Below, piece after piece: positions 32,449 through 41,176 of a stretch of 58,809 nt of DNA. Each line of letters begins with the position of its first letter. The stretch's first letter is position 1. Source of the DNA: Limiplasma sp045538465. GTDB taxonomy: Bacteria; Bacillota; Clostridia; Christensenellales; Aristaeellaceae. The notes beneath the pieces are model-generated. The model saw only the letters and a program-made list of their open reading frames with translations. It had not been told where the DNA came from and searched no databases. The position numbers and the translations under genes were made by a program. Location of the stretch: NCBI GenBank assembly GCA_045538465.1, contig JAZSRK010000092.1:1-58809 (forward strand), given 5' to 3'.

Positions 32449-33062
32449 TGGTGTTCCTCCTGCCCCATGGGCTCCTTACAGCAAATGATCCAATACCCTG
32501 CTTCCTTTTCCACCACTTCTGCCTGATGGTACAGGGTGCGCAGATAGGTAAGTGCAGAGGGTGCGCCCTGCTGCTTGCGAATGACCAGCCACAACTGCCC
32601 GCCCTTGGCAAGACAGGTGGCAGCATCGGCAAACATCTGATAAATAACAGCTTTACCGGCACGAATGGGCGGGTTTTGCAAGATGTAATGATACTTTTCA
32701 CCCAATACTTTTACATAGCCATCCGAAACCAACACCTGTGCTGAAACGCCGTTTTGCTTGGCGTTTTGCTGGCTAAGGCCGCAGGCGCGCTCGTTTACAT
32801 CCGCCATCGTGATGCGGGCGGCGGGCCAATGCCTGCCCACCGTTATGCCAATAACGCCATAGCCGCAGCCCATATCCAGCACATCGCCGGACAGCTCTTC
32901 CGGCAGGGCCCGAAGTAGAATATCCGTGCCCTTGTCGATCTCTGTGCGAGAAAACACCCCGCTGTCCGTTTCAAAGCGGAGTGCTTCCCCCCGGTAGGTA
33001 TAGCTTACCTGCCCGGGCTTATGTTTGCTCTCTGGTTGCGCAGTATAATAATGGTCAGCCAT
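32445..33062 (-). CDS. RsmC/YbxB-type class I methyltransferase
   Basis: A 205-aa SAM-dependent methyltransferase of the small RsmC-like (YbxB) group, presumed to methylate a guanine N2 of 16S rRNA. The SAM-binding loop is LDMGCGYGVIGI, and the amino-methylating catalytic motif NPPI appears in YILQNPPIRAGK. The start at 33062 (MADHYYTAQPESKHKPG) fits the family N-terminus and has AAAGGAA upstream. It overlaps the end of the pseudouridine synthase gene by 8 nt and its stop overlaps the lyase start, so the operon is tightly coupled. Confidence 0.88.
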   Translation of the reverse strand: MADHYYTAQPESKHKPGQVSYTYRGEALRFETDSGVFSRTEIDKGTDILLRALPEELSGDVLDMGCGYGVIGITVGRHWPAARITMADVNERACGLSQQNAKQNGVSAQVLVSDGYVKVLGEKYHYILQNPPIRAGKAVIYQMFADAATCLAKGGQLWLVIRKQQGAPSALTYLRTLYHQAEVVEKEAGYWIICCKEPMGQEEHQ

Positions 33063-33831
33063 TTTCGATTCCTTTCCCATTGGGTGGGGTAGTTTCTGCG
33101 GCACCGGTGCTGCGGGGCTGTACACAAGCCCGCAATGCCGATAGCTCGTCATCGGTCAGAGGGCGATGCTGCCCCACAGGCAGATCATCCGGCAAGGTGA
33201 GCGGCCCAAAGGTGCACCGATGCAGCGCTGTTACTTCGTGCTGGGTGGCAGCAAACATCCGCTTTACCTGATGAAACTTGCCTTCCCGAACCTCCACCAG
33301 TGCTATGCTTTCCTCCGGTGTGCTTTCTAAAATGGTCAGTTTAGCAGGCTTGGCTGTAAAATCGGATAGTTGCAACCCATCGGCAAAAGCCTTTACATCC
33401 GCTTCGGTAAGCTGACCGGTGACCGTTGCCCGGTACTGTTTCCACACGTGCCGGTTGGGGCTGAGCAAAAAATGCGCCAGTTCGCCATCGTTGGTCAACA
33501 GCAGGAGACCGGTGGTGTCCTTATCCAGCCGCCCAACAGGCAGCACTTTACGCTTGCGCAGGTTCTCCGGTACCAGATCCATTACGGTCTGGGCGCGGCT
33601 ATCCCGGGCAGCGGTGAGCACACCGGCGGGCTTATGCAGCAGATAGTATTGCTGGCTGCTATCCCCCACGATCTCACCGGCCAGCGTTACTTGCACCTCT
33701 GGGGAGATCTGGGTATCCGGCTTGCGCACCACCTGACCATCCACCCGCACCGCACCGCTGCGGATCAGCTTGCCTGCCTCGCTGCGGGAGCGTTCGCCGC
33801 TTTGGGACAGATATTTATCCAGCCGCATCAT
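33055..33831 (-). CDS. RsuA/RluB-type rRNA pseudouridine synthase
   Basis: Converts a specific uridine in rRNA to pseudouridine. The ~258-aa protein starts with an S4 RNA-binding domain (MRLDKYLSQSGERSRSEAGK, residues ~1-60). The catalytic domain contains the GRLDKDTTGLLLLT motif with its nucleophilic Asp, the LLHKPAGVLT strand and the GKFHQVKRMF motif. The short basic/proline tail is ordinary. The ATG at 33831 overlaps the stop of the upstream membrane protein gene; a second ATG follows immediately at 33828. Whether it modifies 16S or 23S rRNA cannot be decided here. Confidence 0.9.
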   Translation of the reverse strand: MMRLDKYLSQSGERSRSEAGKLIRSGAVRVDGQVVRKPDTQISPEVQVTLAGEIVGDSSQQYYLLHKPAGVLTAARDSRAQTVMDLVPENLRKRKVLPVGRLDKDTTGLLLLTNDGELAHFLLSPNRHVWKQYRATVTGQLTEADVKAFADGLQLSDFTAKPAKLTILESTPEESIALVEVREGKFHQVKRMFAATQHEVTALHRCTFGPLTLPDDLPVGQHRPLTDDELSALRACVQPRSTGAAETTPPNGKGIENG

Positions 33832-34925
33832 CAGCCATCGACCTTCTGCTGCTGGGGATAGTAGGTGGGGCTTTCCTGCTGCACCCACATAGGCACGACC
33901 GGTGCTTGAGGCATCGGTACATCGGACGGGGCTTGAGATGCCTGAATGCTCTTGGCAACGGCGCTGTTATCTACCACTGCTTCGTTAACAGCGTGGCGCT
34001 TGCGAGCCGTGGCGAAGGTGGCCGTCAAAATGCGGCGCACAGGCAAAAGCGGCAGGTACAGCAACAGGAAGGCCAGCGCCAAGGGGCCGATCAGCTCGTT
34101 CAGCTTATCTACTGCAACAAAATTGCGCACCATATTGATATTGACCAGCTCCACCGTGGGGGCCAGCATCTTTTTGGCGTAGAGCACCAGCACCACAAGA
34201 AAGGGAGCCAGCAAAATAAGATTGACCAACCCTACCAGCAACTGACGGAAACGGCGACCGCGCATCCGGCGGCGGATCTCGCTGCGGGGGTTGCGCTCAT
34301 CGCGGGTAGCGGCTACCCAGATATAGCGGTTGCAGCTGTTGCGCAAAACGCCATAGAAGAAAAGGAGCACGCCCAGCCCCAGCACAATGCCCACCATCAT
34401 GAGCCCTTCCATGTAGGAGCCTTGCGGATGAGCAGCCGGGGTACCGCCAAAGAGCTTGATAAAGAAATCGCCAACGCTATGCCATACCGATGCGCCCCAC
34501 TGACCCATGCTTTGCAGGGTGACCAGCAGCTCGGCAGGGCTTTCTTCCAGCGGGAAGAGATAGTACCAAGCCATAACAGCCAACATGACCACCAGCGGCA
34601 GCAGCCACTTGACCACATTCAGCACATGGAGCAGGCTTTCGCCCAGCTTTTCGCCATAGTGCTGGGTACCCAGCGCTGCATCAAAAGAAAAGAAGCGCTG
34701 GCGGGGCCTTTGCACCACCGCATCCGCAAAGGAAAAGCGCATGGGCAGCACAATTAAAAGCAAAAACACCGGGCAAAGCAGTGCGCCCCAACGCCACGGC
34801 GAGCCTGCAGGCATGAGCAAAAACAGCAGCGGAGCCAGCATCAACAGGCGCATAAGCACCGCAAAAAGCGTATAGGTCAGCGCACGAAAATAGAAAGCCA
34901 AGGGGTTCTGACGGTATGTGTTCAT
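33831..34925 (-). CDS. Polytopic membrane protein of unknown function
   Basis: About 364 aa with roughly six to seven hydrophobic segments. These include an N-terminal pair (FAVLMRLLMLAPLLFLLM and GALLCPVFLLLIVLP), a helix near WLLPLVVMLAVMAWYYLF, one at LMMVGIVLGLGVLLFFYG, and a C-terminal pair. A strongly basic cytoplasmic loop (EIRRRMRGRRFRQ) lies before the last third. The last ~60 residues are a proline/glutamine-rich hydrophilic tail. I recognise no family. It is first in the operon with RsuA, RsmC, C-S lyase and PepV and overlaps the next gene. The ATG at 34925 is used; a TTG two codons upstream has better spacing from AAAGGA and is an alternative. Confidence 0.75.
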   Translation of the reverse strand: MNTYRQNPLAFYFRALTYTLFAVLMRLLMLAPLLFLLMPAGSPWRWGALLCPVFLLLIVLPMRFSFADAVVQRPRQRFFSFDAALGTQHYGEKLGESLLHVLNVVKWLLPLVVMLAVMAWYYLFPLEESPAELLVTLQSMGQWGASVWHSVGDFFIKLFGGTPAAHPQGSYMEGLMMVGIVLGLGVLLFFYGVLRNSCNRYIWVAATRDERNPRSEIRRRMRGRRFRQLLVGLVNLILLAPFLVVLVLYAKKMLAPTVELVNINMVRNFVAVDKLNELIGPLALAFLLLYLPLLPVRRILTATFATARKRHAVNEAVVDNSAVAKSIQASQAPSDVPMPQAPVVPMWVQQESPTYYPQQQKVDG

Positions 34926-34975
34926 CAGCAATAGCCATCCTTTCCCCGCCGAAAAACAGCGGGAATGATAGCTCT

Positions 34976-35004
34976 ATTATAGTGCATAAATGTCTTGGTT
35001 GCAA
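34976..35004 (-). promoter_or_regulatory. Promoter of the membrane protein-rsuA-pepV operon
   Basis: On the minus strand TTGCAA (34999-35004) and TATAAT (34976-34981) are separated by 17 nt. The leader to the start at 34925 is about 45 nt. Confidence 0.82.
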
Positions 35005-35037
35005 CCGGGAAATGGGCGGTCGTCTGCGCTGCAAGCA

Positions 35038-35074
35038 AAAGCCCCGCCGCCCTATTACAGGCAGCGGGGCTTGC
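35038..35074 (-). terminator. Terminator of the YerB-like gene
   Basis: On the minus strand AAGCCCCGC and GCGGGGCTT form a 9-bp stem with a longer loop, followed by TTGC. It ends the transcript from 35101. Confidence 0.75.
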
Positions 35075-35100
35075 TATCAAATTGAGAAACCGATCAGCGC

Positions 35101-36309
35101 TTATTCGGCAGCGCCGGTGTAGGTGAGCAAACGCTCCGGCGGGAAGTGGGCAATAAAGGTCTTGCCGCGGGTGAGCTGGATCTCGTTGCCCTTATCATCG
35201 AAGAAGACGGTGGGGCTGGTCTCGCTCTCGCGTACCCAGTAGCCGGGAATGTAGCGGCCGCCGATGAAGATATCAGCATTGCCCTGACCCACAGACAGCA
35301 TCTTGGGCATGGTCTTGTTGTTCTTTACATACTCGTAAGGCACGCGCTGAATGATAACGTTGGAGAAGCTGAGCTGCTCGGCGTTTTCTTCGCTGCGGTC
35401 CTCGGCAGAGTCGAAGGACATGTAGGGCGCGCTGGCACTGTAGCGCAGGTAGTGGTTGTTGGTCTCATCGTAGTAGAAATGAGAGATGTAGCGCTTGTGG
35501 CCCCAGTCCAGATTGATGGTGTAGGCCTGCTCGTAGCCCTCGGTGTAGGGGCTGAAATCTACAAACAGGAAGGGATGGGGGGTAGCGTTGCGCCACTCCT
35601 GCGGCACGGTCTCGCGGATAGCAACGGGGTTGACGGTCACGTTATCGGGGTTCTTGAGGCCTTCGACACGATACCAGTAATCGTTGTAATCGTTGCCGTC
35701 CAGATTGAAGACAACGCCCTTTTCGATGGCGCCCAGCTCGCTGAAGGTCTCCACAATGTTGTTGCCTTCGGCACGGGGGCCGCCCATGAACACGATGCCG
35801 CCCTGCCACTCTTCACGCAGCAAAGCGTGACCGATACGGGCAGAACGCACGGGGCCGGCGCTGGTGGGGTAGCCTTCGTTAAGGCTATCGCTAAACATAA
35901 AGGTAATACGGGTCTGACCCTCGCGGTAGAGGATGCCTTCGTAAACCACATCGGCATACTGGCCGCTCCAAGGAGCACGGTTGCCAACACCGGCGGTGGT
36001 GACCTTCTTGCCGTCGATCTTAACAGTATCATCGGGGTTGCTGATCTGTACCAGCACGGGGAAATACCAACCGTCGCTCAGAGGCAAACCGGTGGTGGTG
36101 CTTTCGCCGGGGATAACGGGGTTGTCGCTGAGCTGGCTTGCATCGTAAGCAATGTTACGGTCTTCCATATTCTGCAGCACAACAGCACCATCGGTATCCA
36201 TCGTATACTTGGCGCCCTTATCGGGGTCGGACTTTTCATCAGCCGCCAAAGCCATGCCGCTGGTCAGCAGCAAGGCAGCAACCAACAGGATAGAGAGTAG
36301 TTTCTTCAC
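35101..36309 (-). CDS. DUF3048 (YerB-like) exported protein
   Basis: A 402-aa exported protein of the DUF3048/YerB family, whose function is not established. A Sec signal peptide (MKKLLSILLVAALLLTSGMA, then LAADE) begins the protein. The position where YerB homologues have the lipobox Cys is occupied otherwise, so this copy looks secreted or periplasm-like rather than lipid-anchored. Family hallmarks are ADVVYEGILYREGQTR, GPVRSARIGHALLREEW and, near the end, GNADIFIGGRYIPGYWVRES. Two DUF3048 domains seem to span ~60-215 and ~240-395. Single gene with a perfect-hexamer promoter and a terminator. Confidence 0.88.
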   Translation of the reverse strand: MKKLLSILLVAALLLTSGMALAADEKSDPDKGAKYTMDTDGAVVLQNMEDRNIAYDASQLSDNPVIPGESTTTGLPLSDGWYFPVLVQISNPDDTVKIDGKKVTTAGVGNRAPWSGQYADVVYEGILYREGQTRITFMFSDSLNEGYPTSAGPVRSARIGHALLREEWQGGIVFMGGPRAEGNNIVETFSELGAIEKGVVFNLDGNDYNDYWYRVEGLKNPDNVTVNPVAIRETVPQEWRNATPHPFLFVDFSPYTEGYEQAYTINLDWGHKRYISHFYYDETNNHYLRYSASAPYMSFDSAEDRSEENAEQLSFSNVIIQRVPYEYVKNNKTMPKMLSVGQGNADIFIGGRYIPGYWVRESETSPTVFFDDKGNEIQLTRGKTFIAHFPPERLLTYTGAAE

Positions 36310-36396
36310 TTTGTTGCCTCCTTAAGTAGCAATCAATCCGTGGTCATCATGGGGGATCCATCCAATTAGACGGATCAAACGCCATATTCGTTTCCC

Positions 36397-36425
36397 ATTA
36401 TATCCTACAAGTTTGTGAATGTCAA
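36397..36425 (-). promoter_or_regulatory. Promoter of the YerB-like gene
   Basis: On the minus strand TTGACA (36420-36425) and TATAAT (36397-36402) with a 17-nt spacer, both perfect. An ~80-nt leader follows. Confidence 0.9.
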
Positions 36426-36500
36426 CGTAATAAATTCGTAACACTTGTAGCTTTTCGAAGCGGTCCCGCAGCGCCAAAGCACCGATTTTCGGCGAAAATC

Positions 36501-36530
36501 TTGACTTTTTACCAAGCGATGGGGTATGAT
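36501..36530 (+). promoter_or_regulatory. Promoter of the DUF512-der operon
   Basis: TTGACT (36501-36506) and TATGAT (36525-36530) with an 18-nt spacer. The start codon follows at 36604. The 294-base gap between divergent genes holds this promoter and the one at 36397. Confidence 0.75.
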
Positions 36531-36603
36531 ATTTAAGTTGTGTATACGGGTCGGTTTACCCGTTTCTATCTTTGCAATGAGCACGAGCGAAAGGAGCGAG
36601 GCT

Positions 36604-37917
36604 ATGGAGCACCTGATCACCGCGGTAGAACCCGGCAGCCCGGCAGCCCGGCATGGACTGGAAGCGGGCGATACCCTGTGCGCCATCAACGGCGAAACCA
36701 TTGTAGACGAGATCGACTATCAGGCGCTGATCGCCGCCTCCCGCATAAAGCTGAACCTCAAGCGCAAAGACGGCAAGCAGGAGACCCTGCTCATCCGCAA
36801 GGATGAAGCCGAGCCCATGGGGCTGCATTTTGGGCAAAGCATGACGCTTAGCCCCCGCCCTTGCCACAACAAGTGCATTTTCTGCTTTATCGACCAGATG
36901 CCCAAAGGCCTGCGGGAGACCCTATACGTAAAGGACGACGACTGGCGCTATTCCCTGATGATGGGCAACTTTGTTACCCTGACCAACGTAAGCGACGAGG
37001 AGATGAAGCGCATCATCAAGCGCAAGCCCTCGCCGCTGTACATCAGCGTACACGCCACCAAGCCTTCCCTGCGCTGCCGGATGATGAACAACCGCTTCGC
37101 CGGCGACCTGATGGATAAGCTGCACAGGCTCAAGGATGCGGGCATCCGCTTCCATTGCCAGATCGTGGTCTGCCCCGGATACAACGACGGCGAAGTGCTG
37201 CTTGAGACCCTGCACGACCTGCGCTCCCTTGCGCCCGCCGCTATGACCGTTGCCATGGTGCCGGTAGGACTTACCAAGTGCCGGGATGGGCTAGCCCAGC
37301 TTACGCCCTTTACCAGCGAAGGCGCTGCCGCCCTTTTGGACAGCATTGCACCGTTTCAGGAAGAGTGCCGCAAAATGCTGGGCACCACCTTCGCCTTCCC
37401 CAGTGATGAGTTCTACTGCCTTGCGGGGCGCGCCATCCCAGATGAGGAGTGGTACGAGGGCTTTCCCCAGATCGAAAACGGCGTAGGCCTTTTGCGCAGG
37501 CTGGAAATGGAAATGGAGGATTCCGCCTTCTTCGACGATGAGCCGGATGCCCCTGCACCCAAGCGCAGCTACCTGATCGCCACCGGCATCAGCGCAGCGC
37601 CCCATATGAAGCGGCTGTGCAAGCGCTTTGCCCCGGAAGGGGTATCGGTGAAGGTGCTGCCGGTCATCAACCGTTTCTTTGGCGATACGGTCACCGTTAC
37701 AGGGCTTTTGACTGGCGGCGACGTGCTCAGCGCCCTCACCCCCGACAACTGCCAAGGCTGCGATACCCTGCTGCTGTGTGCCGTGATGCTGCGCCACGAG
37801 CGGGATCTGTTCCTTGACGATATGACCATTGACGAATTTTGCAAACGCTCGCCCCTGCCAGTTCAGCTGGTGGAAAACGACGGGCAAGCCCTGTATGATG
37901 CATTGAGAGGTAGATAA
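36604..37917 (+). CDS. DUF512 PDZ-radical SAM protein
   Basis: A 437-aa protein that joins an N-terminal PDZ-like domain (~1-75, VEPGSPAARHGLEAGDTLCA) to a radical SAM-type core. The cysteine motif is C-x3-C-x2-C at Cys87, Cys91 and Cys94 (CHNKCIFC, followed by FIDQMPKGLR). A C-terminal DUF512 domain follows. The family is widespread in Clostridia and nearly always precedes der, as it does here with a 2-nt gap; its reaction is not known. AAAGGAG 7 nt before the ATG at 36604 fixes the start over an in-frame upstream extension. The link to der suggests a role in ribosome assembly, by inference only. Confidence 0.92.
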   Translation: MEHLITAVEPGSPAARHGLEAGDTLCAINGETIVDEIDYQALIAASRIKLNLKRKDGKQETLLIRKDEAEPMGLHFGQSMTLSPRPCHNKCIFCFIDQMPKGLRETLYVKDDDWRYSLMMGNFVTLTNVSDEEMKRIIKRKPSPLYISVHATKPSLRCRMMNNRFAGDLMDKLHRLKDAGIRFHCQIVVCPGYNDGEVLLETLHDLRSLAPAAMTVAMVPVGLTKCRDGLAQLTPFTSEGAAALLDSIAPFQEECRKMLGTTFAFPSDEFYCLAGRAIPDEEWYEGFPQIENGVGLLRRLEMEMEDSAFFDDEPDAPAPKRSYLIATGISAAPHMKRLCKRFAPEGVSVKVLPVINRFFGDTVTVTGLLTGGDVLSALTPDNCQGCDTLLLCAVMLRHERDLFLDDMTIDEFCKRSPLPVQLVENDGQALYDALRGR

Positions 37918-37919
37918 GC

Positions 37920-39253
37920 ATGGCAAAACCCCTTGTGGCCATCGTTGGCCGCCCCAACGTGGGCAAATCCACTTTCTTTAACAAGATCGCCGGTCGGCGC
38001 ATCTCCATCGTGGAGGACATTCCCGGCGTGACCCGCGACCGTGTATATGCCGATGTGGAATGGATGGGTCGCCGCTTCAGCATGGTGGATACCGGCGGTC
38101 TGGACATGCGCTCTGAAGACGTGCTGCTGAGCCAGATGCGCCGTCAGGCAGAGATCGCCATGGACACCGCCGATGTGATCTGCTTTTTCTGCGACGGCCG
38201 TACCGGCATGACCCCCGATGACGAGGACATCGCCAACTACCTGCGCAAGACCCACAAGCCCTTGCTGCTGGTGGTCAATAAGATGGACCATATGGGGCTC
38301 AACGACCAGTTGTACGAATACTACAATCTGGGTCTGGGCGACCCCATACCATCAGCGCCACCAACATGCTGGGCTTGGGCGATCTGCTGGAAGCCATCGT
38401 TAAGGAACTGCCTCCCGCCGAAGAGGACGAGATGGAGGACGATGAGCATGTGATCCAGCTGGCGCTGGTAGGCCGCCCCAATGTGGGCAAGAGCAGCCTG
38501 ACCAACAAACTGCTGGGTCAGGAACGCACCATGGTAAGCGATATCCCCGGCACCACCCGCGATGCCATCGATACCCTGTTTACCGATACAGATGGCACCC
38601 GCTTCAACATTATCGATACCGCCGGCATGCGCAAGAAAAAGGCGGTGGAGGATGAGTCTCTGGAGCGCTACAGCGTGCTGCGTTCCATCGCTGCCATCGA
38701 CCGCTGCGATGTGGCGTTGCTGCTCATCGATGCCCAGACCGGCGTAACCGAGCAGGATACCAAGATCGCCGGTCTCATCCTGAATGCTGGCAAGGCCGTC
38801 ATCGTGGTCGTCAACAAGTGGGATGCCATCGAAAAGGATACCAACACCATGGAGCAGATGCGCAAGAAGATCTTGGGCGACCTGAAATTTATGAGCTATG
38901 CTCCCGTGCTGTTCCTTTCCGCTTTGACCGGCCAACGCGTAAACAATGTGCTGGGCGCTGTAAAGGCTGCCTTTGAGCAGTACCGCAAGCGCATCCCCAC
39001 GGGCGTGCTCAACGAAGCCCTGGCCGATGCACAGGCCAGCCTGCAGCCGCCCATCTCCGGCGGCCGCCGCCTGAAGATCTACTATGCTACCCAGCAGAGC
39101 GTCTGCCCGCCCACCTTCGTGTTCTTCATCAACGATGAGGAACTGATGCACTTTGCCTACGAGCGGTATCTGGAAAACCAGTTCCGCAAGAGCTTTGGCT
39201 TTACGGGCACGCCCATCCGGTTTATTCTGAGAGAAAAGCAGAAGGATAACTGA
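37920..39253 (+). CDS. der: Ribosome-assembly GTPase Der, interrupted by a one-base frameshift
   Basis: Double-domain GTPase needed for 50S assembly. The first GTPase domain (GRPNVGKST, DTGG, NKMD) is read from 37920. The second domain (GRPNVGKSS, DTAGMRKK, NKWD) and KH-like domain are read in another frame to 39253. The frames join at about 38347: the sequence gives GACCCCATACC where one added base restores DPI-T-ISATNMLGLGD. The first frame would otherwise stop at 38453 (177 aa). The next frame's first ATG is at 38366 (295 aa). The joined length, about 445 aa, is normal and every motif is intact. Since Der is essential in studied bacteria, a sequencing or assembly error is the most likely cause. 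Confidence 0.9.
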
Positions 39254-39263
39254 TTTTGTTGAA

Positions 39264-39300
39264 TTGTCGGAGCGGCAAAGCGGCTCCGGCAATTTCTTTT
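39264..39300 (+). terminator. Terminator of the DUF512-der operon
   Basis: TTGTCGGAGC pairs with GCTCCGGCAA (one G-T pair) around a 9-nt loop, followed by TTTCTTTT. Confidence 0.88.
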
Positions 39301-39369
39301 GAGGATGAGGGCTGAGGTGTGACTATTTTTCATTTGTGCCGAGCCAATTTGAAAGGGTGATTTATTTTC

Positions 39370-39864
39370 ATGAAAACCTTGTATATGCTCGGCGGCCCCA
39401 TGGGCGTTGGCAAAACCACAGTATGCCAACTGCTAAAGAAGCGGCTGCCTAACTGCGTGTATCTGGATGGGGATTGGTGCTGGGATGCGGATCCCTTTCA
39501 GGTAACGGAGGAAACCAAGGTGATGGTGCTGGACAATATCTGCGATATGCTGAACCGCTTTTTGCATTGCACTGCCTATGAAAACATTGTGTTTGGCTGG
39601 GTGATGCATGAGCAGGCCATCTTGGATAGCATTGTGGGCAAACTGGATACTGCAAGCTGCCAAGTGCGGCAAATTTCCTTGCTTGCGGATGAAGACAGCC
39701 TGCGCCAGCGGCTTTTGCAGGATGTTGCGGATGGGCTGCGTACATCGGATGTGATCGAGCGCAGCCTTGCACGGTTGCCGCTGTACCAGAAGCTGAATAC
39801 GATCAAGATGGATACAAGCGGGAAAACAGCTTTGCAGGTGGCGGAGATGATTGCGAGTATTTGA
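39370..39864 (+). CDS. P-loop nucleotide-binding kinase-like protein
   Basis: A 164-aa small P-loop protein of the AAA_33/shikimate-kinase-like type. Walker A is GGPMGVGKTT at residues ~8-17, followed by a short strand and YLDGDWCWDADPF in the substrate-binding position. A lid-type basic segment (DSLRQRLLQDV...RTSDVIERSLARL) completes the kinase-like shape. Small-molecule phosphorylation is likely, but the substrate is unknown. GAAAGGGTGA precedes the ATG. It is a single gene placed after the der terminator; no strong promoter is visible in the 70 bases between. Confidence 0.75.
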   Translation: MKTLYMLGGPMGVGKTTVCQLLKKRLPNCVYLDGDWCWDADPFQVTEETKVMVLDNICDMLNRFLHCTAYENIVFGWVMHEQAILDSIVGKLDTASCQVRQISLLADEDSLRQRLLQDVADGLRTSDVIERSLARLPLYQKLNTIKMDTSGKTALQVAEMIASI

Positions 39865-39931
39865 TTGTCGTGCGTAGCAGCTAATGCTGCTTTCGCCGGA
39901 TCATATTACACATAATCCAAATAAACACAAC

Positions 39932-39975
39932 AACGCCCGAGGAAACACTTTTCCGTTTCCTCGGGCATTGCTTTT
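39932..39975. terminator. Terminator after the P-loop gene
   Basis: AACGCCCGAGGAAAC and GTTTCCTCGGGCATT form a near-perfect 15-bp stem, followed by GCTTTT. It lies between convergent transcription units; the opposite strand reads GTTGTTGTG after the stem, a poorer tail. Confidence 0.85.
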
Positions 39976-40006
39976 ATTGATGACTATAGACAGTCTTATT
40001 CCCCCC

Positions 40007-40174
40007 TTGCGCCCGTGAAACGGGCGCAAACCGGAGGTGCAGGAGGCGCTGACCCGCAACCTCAGTCGGCGTACAGTCCACTGTCGTGGCCTGTACTTGC
40101 TTCGGTTGACGACTACGGGTCGCTAACGGCTTCGCCGTTGTGCCCACCGGGCACGCGCTTCCCTCCGTCCCCCC
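40007..40174 (-). repeat. Structured intergenic repeat, copy A, after the M42 operon
   Basis: Read on the minus strand from the M42 stop: TAA, then GGGGGGACGG; hairpin GTGCCC-GGT-GGGCAC (40140-40154); hairpin AACGGC-GAA-GCCGTT (40125-40139); a branched fold at 40051-40121; finally TTGCGCCCGT-TTC-ACGGGCGCAA (40007-40029) and GGGGGGAATAA. In the branched fold GACCCG pairs with CGGGTC, CAACC with GGTTG, GTACAG with CTGTAC and CCAC with GTGG. The head and tail recur in the same order and orientation at 53315-53420 after another stop codon. The 310 bases between 39865 and 40174 hold only this and the terminator. Function unknown; it may be a BIME-like repeat or a structured RNA. Confidence 0.6.
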
Positions 40175-41161
40175 TTACTTCAAATACTCCACCAGCAGCT
40201 TCTTGGCGGCGTCCACATCCCGCAGGTCGATGACCTCGCAGGCGCTGTGCACATAGCGGCAGGGGATGGACACGGTGCAGACCTTCACGCCGCCGCGGCT
40301 GAGCTGGATAGCGCTGGCATCGGTGCCGCCGTAGGGCAGCACTTCCCGCTGGGTGGGCACGCCAGCAGCCTCACCGGCAGCAAGCAGGTCTTGGAAGAGT
40401 TCGGGATTGGAAATGCTGCCACGATCCATCACTTTGATGGCGGCACCCTTGCCCAGCTTAACGGCGGGCAGCTTGGTCTCGGGGGTATCGCCGTGACCGG
40501 TCACATCAAGGGCGATGCCGATATCCGGCTCAATGCCGAAAGCGGCGGTCTTGGCACCACGGCAGCCCACTTCCTCCTGGGTGGAGAAAACGGCAACGAT
40601 GGTGTTCTTGGTCTTTTGGGGCAGCTCCTTAAGCACAGCCACCAAGAGAGCGCAGGCAATGCGGTCGTCCATGGCGGGGGCAGCTACCTTGTGCTGACCC
40701 AGACGGAAGCAATCGTTGCTGTAAACAGCCATATCGCCCAGATTGACCATGGAGAGGGCTTCGGCTTCGTCCTCAGCGCCGATGTCGATAAACATGTGCT
40801 TCATGGCAGGGGTCTCGCCTTCCCGGACGGGTTCGCGGCAAATGACGCCCTGCACACCGTTGCCAAAGCTCACATGGCGGGTCAGGCTGGCATTCATGCT
40901 GATGCCGCCCACGGGCATCACCCTAAGGAAGCCTTCTTTTTCAACTGCCACAACGATAAAGCCGATGTGATCCATATGGGCGGACAGCATGATGCGCTTG
41001 CCGCCTTCTTCGCCCTGCTTTTCGCAGATCAGGTTGCCCATGGCATCCCGGCGGATGGTATCCACATAGGGCTTTACCAGCTGTTCGATGGTATCGGCCA
41101 CAAGGGTCTCACGACCGGTGGGACCGTAGGCGTTTACCAATTTCTCGATCAAATCATACAT
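40175..41161 (-). CDS. M42 aminopeptidase, third of three tandem copies
   Basis: A di-metal aminopeptidase of the M42 family (328 aa), which in studied cases forms hollow tetrahedral 12-mers that trim peptides. The metal ligands and catalytic Glu are all visible: His in LSAHMDHIGF, bridging Asp in AMDDRIAC, Glu-Glu in STQEEVGCRG, Asp in IALDVTGHGD, and the last His in CRYVHSACEV. The conserved opening MYDLIEKLVNAYGPTGRE is present. It is the last of the trio, 15 nt after the second copy, and is followed directly by the structured repeat. The three copies differ clearly in sequence, so this is an old duplication. Confidence 0.92.
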   Translation of the reverse strand: MYDLIEKLVNAYGPTGRETLVADTIEQLVKPYVDTIRRDAMGNLICEKQGEEGGKRIMLSAHMDHIGFIVVAVEKEGFLRVMPVGGISMNASLTRHVSFGNGVQGVICREPVREGETPAMKHMFIDIGAEDEAEALSMVNLGDMAVYSNDCFRLGQHKVAAPAMDDRIACALLVAVLKELPQKTKNTIVAVFSTQEEVGCRGAKTAAFGIEPDIGIALDVTGHGDTPETKLPAVKLGKGAAIKVMDRGSISNPELFQDLLAAGEAAGVPTQREVLPYGGTDASAIQLSRGGVKVCTVSIPCRYVHSACEVIDLRDVDAAKKLLVEYLK

Positions 41162-41176
41162 GGGTCATTTTCCCCC

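Noticed and set aside
38340..38360. Programmed ribosomal frameshift in der
   Set aside because: No slippery heptamer or downstream stimulatory fold is evident, and der is not known to use recoding; a missing base explains it fully.
39865..40174. tRNA gene in the structured intergenic region
   Set aside because: The stems do not form a cloverleaf; no TTCRA-type T-loop or anticodon arm of the right spacing is present.
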